Source: Acholeplasmatales bacterium (lineage in GTDB: Bacteria > Bacillota_I > Bacilli_A > Acholeplasmatales > Anaeroplasmataceae). Taken from it: a DNA stretch of 11,653 nucleotides. The position numbers and the translations under genes were made by a program. Below the pieces are notes generated by a model. The model made no database searches and was not told the origin of the DNA. It saw nothing but the letters and a program-made list of their open reading frames with translations. The stretch covers positions 1 to 11,653 of the forward strand of contig JAFPIE010000038.1 of the NCBI GenBank assembly GCA_017388605.1, in the 5' to 3' direction. Below, piece by piece: positions 1 through 6,934 of the stretch; position 1 is the stretch's first letter; each line of letters begins with the position of its first letter.

Positions 1-1
1 A

Positions 2-1417
2 GATTATTTCTTTGGTACATATAATAACTATAATACAATTTCAGCTTCTAAGACATCTTTCCTTCCAGGTGATAATCAGTATATCGGAAACTTATATTTA
101 GCAACTCCATTAACAAAGACAAAAGAACAAAAGATTGAGTATGAATTTAACAGAATCGCATCTACACTAGACCCAGAGGTTGATTCTGGTGAAGTTATTA
201 CATTACCTACTGTTGGTGGTGTATTCGAAGATGTTAAGGCAGTATATGCTTTAACATCTACAGAAGGTGCTACAATTGAAGGCGGCAAGATTACTTTCGG
301 TTCAGTTGATGTTGCAACAAGGGTAGACTTCACAGTTACATTAACTTGTGGTGATGCAACTGTTGTTAAGGATTTCTACTTCGAAGTTCAACCAGTAGAG
401 TTCTTAAATGTTACTGAAGCAATTGCAGCAGCAAAAGAAGGCGAAAACATTTATATTCAAGGTATCGTAACAAGCAAATCTTCAAATTATTGTTGGATTA
501 CAGATGGCGAAAGTGATTTTGAAGTATTTGGTGCTGTTGTAGATGGTTCACCTCTTAACTACGAGGGCATTGCTGTTGGTGATGTAATTAAGGTATCCGG
601 AAAGTATACTCTTTATAATAATACTGTACATGAAACAAATAGCGGTACTGCTAAGATTTGTGCAAAGCTAGCAGCAACTGATGCTCAGAAGGTTATGATG
701 ACTGCAAAAGAATTAACTGATTTAGCTGACATCCAAGAAGATGTTGCAGATCGTCAGTTAGCACCAGCAGGTACTGTTTATACTGATGTAGCTCTTTCTT
801 GGGCAGTTAAGGGTGGCAATACTGCAACAGTATCCATTACTGAAAACAAATTATCTGTAACTCAGACTGATGCTGATCAAGAGGTTACTTTAGTTGCTAC
901 TATCACTAAGGGTGAGGCAACTACTTCCAAGGAAGTTAAGGTAACAGTTAAGAAGGTTTCTGCTACAAAGACACTTACTTTAGCTTATAGCGATACTACA
1001 ACAACTACAAATATGGATGGTACTAATCAAGCTGCTTTATTAGGCCTAAATGCTACTCTATTCTCAGTAGTTGGTGGTAAGGAAAGTGCAAATAATAATG
1101 TCGGCTTAAATAAAGCAGGTCAGATTCGTTTATATGGCGCTAAAGTATCTAGTGGTACAAACGATCAAAAGGGTAATACCTTAACAATATCATTATTAGA
1201 TACAACAAATTATAAATTAGATTCTATCAAGATTAATTTTGGTGGAACTGTATCTAATTCATTAACTGTTGGTGAAACAGAGTATACTCCAACTGCAAAC
1301 GGCAGCCAGGAGATTGCATTAACTGCAAATTCTGTAACATTACAGAATACTGTAAAGGATGCAACAACTCAAATTTGGATTCTTTCTATCGAGATTACTT
1401 ATACTAAGATTGCTTAA
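2..1417 (+). CDS. Secreted modular Ig-like/OB-fold protein, 3' part (start outside window)
   Basis: The reading frame is open from the first bases of the window, so this is the last 471 residues of a larger protein; the ATG at 695 is internal. Visible modules (residues counted from the window edge): a beta-rich fragment (1-45), an atypical bacterial Ig-like domain (about 50-131), an OB-fold-like domain (about 134-221; key segments YIQGIVTSK, WITDG, GDVIKVSGKY), a second Ig-like domain (about 233-322) and a Thr/Ser/Asn-rich beta domain (about 325-471; IRLYG, LTISLLD, IWILSIEITY). Such modules are common in exported proteins of Firmicutes, often attached to nucleases or glycosidases. No LPXTG motif or membrane anchor is seen at the C terminus, so it may be released or held by an N-terminal part. 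The gene ends with tandem stops TAA TAG and a strong terminator. The catalytic part, if any, lies upstream, so function is unknown. Confidence 0.85.
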   Translation, partial: DYFFGTYNNYNTISASKTSFLPGDNQYIGNLYLATPLTKTKEQKIEYEFNRIASTLDPEVDSGEVITLPTVGGVFEDVKAVYALTSTEGATIEGGKITFGSVDVATRVDFTVTLTCGDATVVKDFYFEVQPVEFLNVTEAIAAAKEGENIYIQGIVTSKSSNYCWITDGESDFEVFGAVVDGSPLNYEGIAVGDVIKVSGKYTLYNNTVHETNSGTAKICAKLAATDAQKVMMTAKELTDLADIQEDVADRQLAPAGTVYTDVALSWAVKGGNTATVSITENKLSVTQTDADQEVTLVATITKGEATTSKEVKVTVKKVSATKTLTLAYSDTTTTTNMDGTNQAALLGLNATLFSVVGGKESANNNVGLNKAGQIRLYGAKVSSGTNDQKGNTLTISLLDTTNYKLDSIKINFGGTVSNSLTVGETEYTPTANGSQEIALTANSVTLQNTVKDATTQIWILSIEITYTKIA

Positions 1418-1423
1418 TAGGTA

Positions 1424-1449
1424 ATTTGAGAAAAATCATTTGAGAAAAA
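1424..1449 (+). repeat. Short tandem duplication, 14-bp period
   Basis: ATTTGAGAAAAA occurs at 1424-1435 and again at 1438-1449, in the 3' untranslated region between the tandem stop codons and the terminator hairpin. It looks like a small local duplication; no function is evident. Confidence 0.55.
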
Positions 1450-1464
1450 AGAAATAACAATTCA

Positions 1465-1491
1465 GGGTTCCGAGGGTTCGGAGCCCTTTTT
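1465..1491 (+). terminator. Intrinsic terminator of the secreted protein gene ending at 1417
   Basis: A 9-bp stem (1465-1473 with 1478-1486, one G-U pair, otherwise GC-rich) closes a 4-base loop and is followed by TTTTT at 1487-1491. It is the most GC-rich hairpin in the window and should separate the upstream gene from the promoter at 1517-1545. Confidence 0.9.
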
Positions 1492-1516
1492 GCGTTAATT
1501 TCCCACAAAAGTTTCC

Positions 1517-1545
1517 TTTAGATAGTTGCGATTTTATTGTATAAT
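1517..1545 (+). promoter_or_regulatory. Sigma-A type promoter for the gene at 1608
   Basis: A perfect -10 box TATAAT lies at 1540-1545 with a 17-bp spacer to TTTAGA at 1517-1522, which matches four of six -35 positions. It falls between a strong terminator and the next gene, where a promoter is expected. The predicted transcript start near 1552 leaves a leader of about 55 bases. Confidence 0.65.
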
Positions 1546-1607
1546 ATGTTATGAAGCAAATTGTTTTACTATTGCTTTAACAAAAATTGAATACGAGGAG
1601 TGATTAT

Positions 1608-2660
1608 ATGAAGGTTAAAAACCGTCTAGCTGCAGCCTTAGCGGCTTTAGCTACCATGGGTCAAACCGCAATGTCATCTCTGCGTAATGAAGATAAAGAA
1701 AATACCTTTGGTGCACAAGAAAGATATTTAGGCTTTCAAGAAGGAATTGAATCTGTTGATGAAATATTATTAAAAAACACTTTAAATTCTATTGAACTAC
1801 CTGAAGAACCAGAAGATACTTTCTTACTAGATACCTTTATTGATGATATCGTAATTAATTGGGTATCCTCAGACGACAAGGTTTTACATGTCTCTGGTGG
1901 TACCGCAAGGGTATATCATCCAAAGGGTGGTATAGATAAAACAGTTACTCTTACAGCATCCGCATTCTTAAGGGATGCTATGGTATCTAGAGATTTTGAA
2001 ATTACAGTATCGGCTGAAGAGGATGACTCTATTAATATAGAGGAGGTATTAAAGGCCCCTATTGGTTCTAAGGTTTCTATGCACGGAATTGTTTCTGCCT
2101 TCCTATACGCTTCTGGAGATCATCCAGAATATCGTGCAGGATTTTATGTTACAGATTCTACTGGTACAATGTATGTTTATGGTAATATGGCAGAGGATGT
2201 TGAAATTGGTGATGAGATTTATGTTTCTGGTATAAGAAGTGTTAGATTTAATACTCCACAGGTATATAATCCATATAATTTAACGATTATATCAAGAGAT
2301 AATAAGCCATCCTGGGATGCGGTAGATACATCAAAAACAGTAGAGGAAATCTATAATTTAGGTAAGGAAGCTGTTGGTAATGTATATGAATTTGATGCCC
2401 ATGTATCTGTAAATCAATATGGTCTTTATACATTAAAGGATATTAATTATAGAGATAATGGTGCAGCATTTAAATATTATTTTGCTGGTACAATTACACC
2501 AGAATGTGAAAATTACGCTAGTGAATTAAAGGGTAAGGAAAACCAAGTGGTTCGTGTTAAATTTGCGGTAGGCGCAAATCAGGATTGGGACTTACGTGGT
2601 GACGTATTAGATATTGTATCTTATGAAAAGGAAGAAGAAAAAGACTCTCATGAATCCTGA
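1608..2660 (+). CDS. Secreted Ig-like plus OB-fold protein of unknown function
   Basis: 350 residues. The ATG at 1608 is chosen because GAGGAG at 1595-1600 sits 7 bases upstream; the frame is open to a TTG at 1587, but that start has no suitable ribosome binding site. The N terminus is basic then Ala/Leu-rich (residues 1-23), a probable signal peptide, though without a clean cleavage motif. An atypical bacterial Ig-like domain follows (about 48-135; INWVSSDDKVL, VTLTASAF, FEITV), then an OB-fold-like domain (about 143-228; MHGIVSAFLY, GFYVTDSTGTMYVYG, GDEIYVSGIR) and a probable second OB-like domain (about 243-338; VYEFDAHVSV, YGLYTLKD, VVRVKFAV). It ends in a short Glu/Lys tail. No catalytic motif, sortase signal or C-terminal membrane segment is seen. 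The Ig-OB order resembles the partial protein upstream, suggesting related modules. Binding of nucleic acid or another ligand outside the cell is only a guess. Confidence 0.85.
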   Translation: MKVKNRLAAALAALATMGQTAMSSLRNEDKENTFGAQERYLGFQEGIESVDEILLKNTLNSIELPEEPEDTFLLDTFIDDIVINWVSSDDKVLHVSGGTARVYHPKGGIDKTVTLTASAFLRDAMVSRDFEITVSAEEDDSINIEEVLKAPIGSKVSMHGIVSAFLYASGDHPEYRAGFYVTDSTGTMYVYGNMAEDVEIGDEIYVSGIRSVRFNTPQVYNPYNLTIISRDNKPSWDAVDTSKTVEEIYNLGKEAVGNVYEFDAHVSVNQYGLYTLKDINYRDNGAAFKYYFAGTITPECENYASELKGKENQVVRVKFAVGANQDWDLRGDVLDIVSYEKEEEKDSHES

Positions 2661-2670
2661 GAGCCTTTTT
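2645..2670 (+). terminator. Short intrinsic terminator overlapping the stop codon
   Basis: CTCTCA at 2645-2650 pairs with TGAGAG at 2658-2663 around a 7-base loop, followed by TTTTT at 2666-2670. The TGA stop codon (2658-2660) starts the 3' arm. With only 6 bp it is weaker than the other terminators, and ribosomes finishing the gene would cover it, so partial read-through into tilS is likely. Confidence 0.6.
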
Positions 2671-2680
2671 AGTGAGGATT

Positions 2681-3988
2681 ATGGAAAAGATTATTGCAAG
2701 CTTTTTAAAGGAAAACAATTTAATAATCGATAAGCCAATTATTGTTGCGGTTTCCGGTGGAGCGGATTCTGTTTCTCTTTTATATGTATTATATAAATTA
2801 GGCTATGAGGTTATATTAGCTCATGTTAATCATCATAAAAGAATAGAATCTGAAATAGAAGAAGAGGCAATGCGTAATTTTGCAAAGGAATTAAATATTC
2901 CCTTTGAACTCTTAGAATACCACTATGATGGAATGGATAATTTCCATAATGATTCTCATAACGCAAGATATAATTTCTTTAGAGGCTTATGCAAAAAATA
3001 TCATACAAATATTATTGCAACTGCACATCACCAGGATGATCAAATTGAAACGGTATTGATGAAGATCATGGAAGGCTCTAATTTATATGGCTATGGTGGT
3101 ATTGCAATTGTAAATGATGATAATGAATATAAAATTATTCGTCCACTACTTTGTGTAGATAAGGAAGAAATCTATTCTTACGTAAAGAAGAATAATTTAG
3201 TATATTTTGAGGATAAATCTAATCATGAGGATGATTTCCTAAGAAATAGAATAAGACATCATGTTGTGCCTCTTCTTAAGAAGGAATCACCATCTGTTGG
3301 CGAAAAATTTGAGGAATATTCCATTCAAGCACACGAGGCCTTCCAATTTATTAGAGGCTTAAGTAAAGCCTATTTAAAGGAAAATAAGGACTCTTTAATT
3401 GTGGATTCCTTTAATAAGCTAGATATTGCATTAAAGAAGGATATTATTGCATTAATGCTAGAAAAATATAATATTCGTAAGAATAAGGAAATCGTATTAA
3501 ATATATTATCTTTAATGGAGGATAATTATGGTACAAAGACGATTCATCTTGAAGGAGAATATGTATTTTCTAGGAGCTATACTATCGGAAAAATCAAAAA
3601 AGAAGTCGTGAATAATGATATAAGCTATAAGATGAATAAAGACGATATCATTGTGATTGGAAAGTATAAGTTTTATTTCACAAATTCACATAATAATATT
3701 TGTACAAAATCGATTAAACTATGCTATAATGTTTTAGAATTCCCTCTAACCATTAGATATAAGAAAAAAGGGGATAGTATAAACTTGGCTGTTGGCACAA
3801 AAAAGGTATCAAGAATATTAATTGATAAGAAGGTGCCAAAGGAGGATAGATTATCTATTCCTATTATAGAAAATGGTAATGGAGAAATACTTTGGGTATA
3901 TGATTATGCCAAAAGTGATTTTGTTTCAAAACAAAAGAATACTGGAGATATTTATTTAGTTTGTGAGGTTTTAAATCATGATGAATGA
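2681..3988 (+). CDS. tilS: tRNA(Ile) lysidine synthase TilS
   Basis: 435 residues. TilS uses ATP to attach lysine to C34 of the CAU-anticodon tRNA-Ile, changing its decoding from AUG to AUA; it is cytosolic and normally essential. The N-terminal PP-loop SGGADS is at residues 25-30, and the family signature HHQDDQIET lies at about 116-124. The C-terminal TilS domain is present (KKKGDSI, ILIDKKVPKEDRLSIPII). Length is normal for the family. The ATG at 2681 gives the expected N terminus; GAGG at 2674-2677 is close to it (3 bases). A GTG at 2672 would add three residues but has no ribosome binding site. It heads the tilS-hpt-ftsH-rqcP cluster, ends in tandem stops TGA TGA, and overlaps hpt by 11 bases. 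No separate promoter was found, so it may depend on read-through past the weak terminator or on a promoter inside the preceding gene. Confidence 0.96.
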   Translation: MEKIIASFLKENNLIIDKPIIVAVSGGADSVSLLYVLYKLGYEVILAHVNHHKRIESEIEEEAMRNFAKELNIPFELLEYHYDGMDNFHNDSHNARYNFFRGLCKKYHTNIIATAHHQDDQIETVLMKIMEGSNLYGYGGIAIVNDDNEYKIIRPLLCVDKEEIYSYVKKNNLVYFEDKSNHEDDFLRNRIRHHVVPLLKKESPSVGEKFEEYSIQAHEAFQFIRGLSKAYLKENKDSLIVDSFNKLDIALKKDIIALMLEKYNIRKNKEIVLNILSLMEDNYGTKTIHLEGEYVFSRSYTIGKIKKEVVNNDISYKMNKDDIIVIGKYKFYFTNSHNNICTKSIKLCYNVLEFPLTIRYKKKGDSINLAVGTKKVSRILIDKKVPKEDRLSIPIIENGNGEILWVYDYAKSDFVSKQKNTGDIYLVCEVLNHDE

Positions 3989-4514
3989 TGATATCAAAAA
4001 GGTTAGTGTTTCTGAGGCTGAAATTAAGCATATAGTTGAAAAGCTTGGAACACAGATTTCTAAAGATTTTAAAGATAGAAATCCATTATTTATCGGATTA
4101 TTAAAGGGATGTATTCCTTTTATGTCTGATTTATTAAAATATGTAGATATTGATTGTACATTAGAGTATATGAAGGTTTCCTCTTATTCTGGTACAGAAT
4201 CTACAGGAGTTGTAACAGTAAAGGGCGGATTACCAGAGGTATTAGGTAGAGAGGTTATCTTAATTGATGATATCCTAGATACAGGTAGAACATTAGCTAA
4301 CGTTAGAAAAATGTTAATGGATGCTGGTGCTAAATCTGTTACCATTTGCGTATTATTAGATAAGCCAGAAGGTAGAAAGGTAGATATCACACCTGCATAT
4401 GTTGGTGGACTTGTACCTAACGAATTCGTAGTAGGCTATGGCTTAGATTATAATGAGCATTATAGAAATTTACCATATATTGGTGTTTTAAAAGAAGAAG
4501 TTTATTCAAAATAG
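3978..4514 (+). CDS. hpt: Hypoxanthine phosphoribosyltransferase
   Basis: 178 residues, normal for the family. It converts hypoxanthine (and usually guanine) with PRPP to IMP (GMP) in cytosolic purine salvage. The PRPP-binding motif [14 protein letters not shown] is at residues 93-106, with D101 the likely catalytic base; the flexible-loop segment SSYSG is at 68-72 and the purine-site lysine is probably K129 (LLDKP). The start overlaps tilS by 11 bases and GAGG at 3965-3968 lies 9 bases upstream inside tilS; ATG at 3981 is an equally possible start two codons shorter at most. The overlap implies translational coupling. In Bacillus, TilS and HprT are reported to interact and affect ftsH expression, so the conserved order may be functional here as well. 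Confidence 0.96.
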   Translation: MMNDDIKKVSVSEAEIKHIVEKLGTQISKDFKDRNPLFIGLLKGCIPFMSDLLKYVDIDCTLEYMKVSSYSGTESTGVVTVKGGLPEVLGREVILIDDILDTGRTLANVRKMLMDAGAKSVTICVLLDKPEGRKVDITPAYVGGLVPNEFVVGYGLDYNEHYRNLPYIGVLKEEVYSK

Positions 4515-4524
4515 GGAGGTCATT

Positions 4525-6582
4525 ATGCAGAATAATAACAACAAAGAGCCTCAAGAAAAAAAGGCAAGACGTAGATTTGACATTGTCTTTATTCTTGTGG
4601 TTATCATATTAATTATTGCTATATTCTTCTTAATTCGTGGATTTACAACAAAGAATCCAGAGAATTTAGATTATCAGACATTTGTTACTGCATTAAAGAA
4701 TGGTAAGGTTACAGATACCATTAATGCTACACCTGTTGGTGGAGACAATTATTTAATGTATGGATTATCTGGTACATATATTAATGCACAGGGAAATAAG
4801 GTTTCCTTTAGTATAAATGTTACAAGCACTTTATTAGAAGAGCTTATAAAAGATAATGCAGGATATAAATTCTATATTGTACCTGCATCAAATAATTATT
4901 GGTTATCTATATTAATTAGCTTCCTACCATATATTATTATGGGTGTAATATTCTTCTTCCTATTTAGAGGAATTATGAAGTCTCAGGGTGGAGCTGGTGG
5001 CGCATTTGATTTTGCAAAATCTACAGCAAAGCTATCTAGAGGCAAGAGCGTTACATTTAAGGATGTTGCTGGTTGTGATGAGGAAAAGGAAGAAATGGTT
5101 GAAATCGTTGACTTCCTTAAGAATCCAAGAAAATATAATGAAATTGGTGCTAGAGTACCTAAGGGTGTTATCCTAGTAGGCCCTCCAGGAACAGGTAAAA
5201 CATTAATTGCCAAGGCAGTTGCAGGAGAGGCAGGAGTACCATTCTTCTCTATTTCTGGTTCTGATTTCGTTGAAATGTTCGTTGGTGTTGGTGCATCTAG
5301 AGTTCGTGATATGTTTAAAACAGCTAAGGAAAATGCACCATGTATTATCTTTATTGATGAAATTGATGCCGTTGGTAGACAGCGTGGTGCCGGCTTAGGT
5401 GGTGGACATGATGAGCGTGAGCAAACATTAAACCAGCTATTAGTTGAAATGGATGGCTTCAATGGTAATACAGGTATTATCATTATGGCTGCAACAAACC
5501 GTCCTGATGTACTAGACCCAGCGCTTTTAAGACCAGGTCGTTTTGACCGACAAATTACTATTTCTAATCCAGATGTTAGAGGTAGAGAGGCTATTTTAGC
5601 TGTTCATGCTAGAAATAAGCATCTATCTCCTGATGTAAGACTTGGAGATGTTGCACAAAGAACTCCAGGCTTCTCTGGTGCAGACTTAGAGAATCTATTA
5701 AATGAGGCTGCCCTACTTGCAGCAAGAGATAATCGTAAGGTCATTACTCCAAGAGATATTGATGAAGCAACCGACCGTGTAATGATGGGTCCTGCAAAGA
5801 AATCAAAGAAGTATACCGAAAAGGAAAGAAAGCTTGTTGCTTACCATGAGGCAGGTCATGCTGTTGTTGGTATTAAGCTTGAAAACGCAAGCCAGGTACA
5901 AAAGATTACGATCGTACCAAGAGGTCAGGCTGGTGGATATAACCTAATGATGCCAAAGGAAGAAACCTACTTCCATACAAAAACTCAGATGCTTGAAACC
6001 ATTACAGGCTTCTTAGGTGGTAGAGTTGCAGAGGAATTAGTATTTAATGAGGTTTCAACAGGAGCATCTAACGACTTCCAAAATGCTACAAATCTTGCTA
6101 GAAGCATGGTTACTCAATATGGTATGAGTGATCTTGGTCCAGTTCAATATGAACAGCAGGGTGGTTCTGTATTCTTAGGTAGAGATTACCTAAAGGAAAA
6201 GAATTTCTCTGACCAGGTAGCACTTGAAATTGACCGTGAGCAAAGAAGAATCATTGAAGAATGCTATGAAAGAGCTAAGGAAGTTATTTCTTCTAATATG
6301 GAGTTATTAAAGAATATCGCTGAATATCTTCTTAAGGTTGAAACAATTAACAAGAGAGACATTGATGAAATTGTTGCAACAGGTCATTTAGCATGGTGTG
6401 ATGAAAAATATGCACCAGGCGTTGAACCTAAGGAAGTAACTCAGGATGAGGAAGTAAAGGAAGAAGCTTCCAATCTTGAGGGTGAGGCAAAAGCTAAGGT
6501 AGATGATTCCATCGAAACAGAGGAAGTTAATATTGACGACCATTTAGTTGAAGCTCCAAAAGAAGATAACGACGGTGAATAA
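4525..6582 (+). CDS. ftsH: ATP-dependent zinc metalloprotease FtsH
   Basis: 685 residues. FtsH is a hexameric membrane AAA protease that extracts and degrades misfolded membrane proteins and selected soluble regulators. Features in order: basic N terminus, membrane segment 1 (about 20-38), extracytoplasmic domain (39-126), membrane segment 2 (about 127-148), Walker A GPPGTGKT (219-226), pore loop MFVGVG (251-256), Walker B IIFIDEID (274-281), second region of homology ending RPGRFDR (336-342), zinc site HEAGH (441-445) and the third zinc ligand D517 in GASND. All catalytic motifs are intact. The C-terminal tail (about 634-685) is strongly acidic and low in complexity. GGGAGGT at 4514-4520 is a near-ideal ribosome binding site, 10 bases after the hpt stop. 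Confidence 0.98.
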   Translation: MQNNNNKEPQEKKARRRFDIVFILVVIILIIAIFFLIRGFTTKNPENLDYQTFVTALKNGKVTDTINATPVGGDNYLMYGLSGTYINAQGNKVSFSINVTSTLLEELIKDNAGYKFYIVPASNNYWLSILISFLPYIIMGVIFFFLFRGIMKSQGGAGGAFDFAKSTAKLSRGKSVTFKDVAGCDEEKEEMVEIVDFLKNPRKYNEIGARVPKGVILVGPPGTGKTLIAKAVAGEAGVPFFSISGSDFVEMFVGVGASRVRDMFKTAKENAPCIIFIDEIDAVGRQRGAGLGGGHDEREQTLNQLLVEMDGFNGNTGIIIMAATNRPDVLDPALLRPGRFDRQITISNPDVRGREAILAVHARNKHLSPDVRLGDVAQRTPGFSGADLENLLNEAALLAARDNRKVITPRDIDEATDRVMMGPAKKSKKYTEKERKLVAYHEAGHAVVGIKLENASQVQKITIVPRGQAGGYNLMMPKEETYFHTKTQMLETITGFLGGRVAEELVFNEVSTGASNDFQNATNLARSMVTQYGMSDLGPVQYEQQGGSVFLGRDYLKEKNFSDQVALEIDREQRRIIEECYERAKEVISSNMELLKNIAEYLLKVETINKRDIDEIVATGHLAWCDEKYAPGVEPKEVTQDEEVKEEASNLEGEAKAKVDDSIETEEVNIDDHLVEAPKEDNDGE

Positions 6583-6584
6583 GC

Positions 6585-6839
6585 ATGCGTCTAGATAAAT
6601 ATCTTAAGGTTTCTAGATTAATAAAAAGAAGAACTCTAGCAAAAGAGGTTGCTGAAGCAGAAAGAATTTTAGTAAATGATAAGCCTGCTAAGCCCTCCAA
6701 GGAATTAAAGGTTGGAGATTTAATCACTATTGAGTTTGGAAATAAGATTGTAACAGTAAGAGTTGTATCCTTAGAGCCAACAGTGAAAAAGAGTGAAGCC
6801 ATAGACCTTTATGAGTTTGTAAGTGAACAAAAGAAGTAA
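6585..6839 (+). CDS. rqcP: S4-domain ribosome quality control factor RqcP (YabO/Hsp15 family)
   Basis: 84 residues. RqcP works with RqcH on stalled 50S-peptidyl-tRNA complexes to let C-terminal alanine tails be added, marking the chain for degradation. The N terminus MRLDKYLKVSRLIKRRTLA is nearly that of Bacillus YabO/RqcP and is the S4 RNA-binding motif, which covers about residues 1-60; a FGNKIVTVRVV strand and a charged C terminus follow. The start is 2 bases after the ftsH stop, with GGTGA at 6574-6578 inside ftsH, so translation is coupled. In B. subtilis rqcP is followed by yabP, yabQ and divIC; here it ends the operon at a terminator. The pairing with ftsH fits protein quality control. 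Confidence 0.93.
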   Translation: MRLDKYLKVSRLIKRRTLAKEVAEAERILVNDKPAKPSKELKVGDLITIEFGNKIVTVRVVSLEPTVKKSEAIDLYEFVSEQKK

Positions 6840-6866
6840 AATCTGCAGATTTTTGCAGATTTTTTT
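6838..6866 (+). terminator. Intrinsic terminator of the tilS-rqcP operon
   Basis: A perfect 10-bp stem (6838-6847 with 6854-6863) closes a 6-base loop and runs into a T-tract (6860-6866). The 5' arm begins within the rqcP stop codon. Confidence 0.88.
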
Positions 6867-6934
6867 CTTTTTCGTGAAAAAAATTTTTTGATTTTGACTA
6901 TTTATTTAGTGAAAGGAAAAAAAGGTGATAACAA

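Noticed and set aside
76..333. 85-codon minus-strand frame near the window start
   Set aside because: It lies antisense to a continuous plus-strand frame with clear Ig-like and OB-fold domains and has no independent support.
1561..1590. Possible operator hairpin (TTGTT / AACAA) before the gene at 1608
   Set aside because: Only five AT pairs around a long loop; expected by chance in such AT-rich DNA.
2658..3991. TGA read as tryptophan, as in Mycoplasma
   Set aside because: TGA ends the genes at 2660 and 3988 exactly where the families end, tilS even has two TGA in a row, and tryptophans in FtsH are TGG.
4983..5483. 166-codon open frame on the minus strand inside ftsH
   Set aside because: It is antisense to the highly conserved AAA domain of ftsH, has no ribosome binding site or recognisable product, and arises from the codon bias of the sense gene.
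6894..6899. TTGACT as a -35 box for the membrane protein gene at 6935
   Set aside because: No acceptable -10 box lies 16-18 bases downstream; that stretch is poly-A and the ribosome binding site. The gene's promoter remains unidentified.
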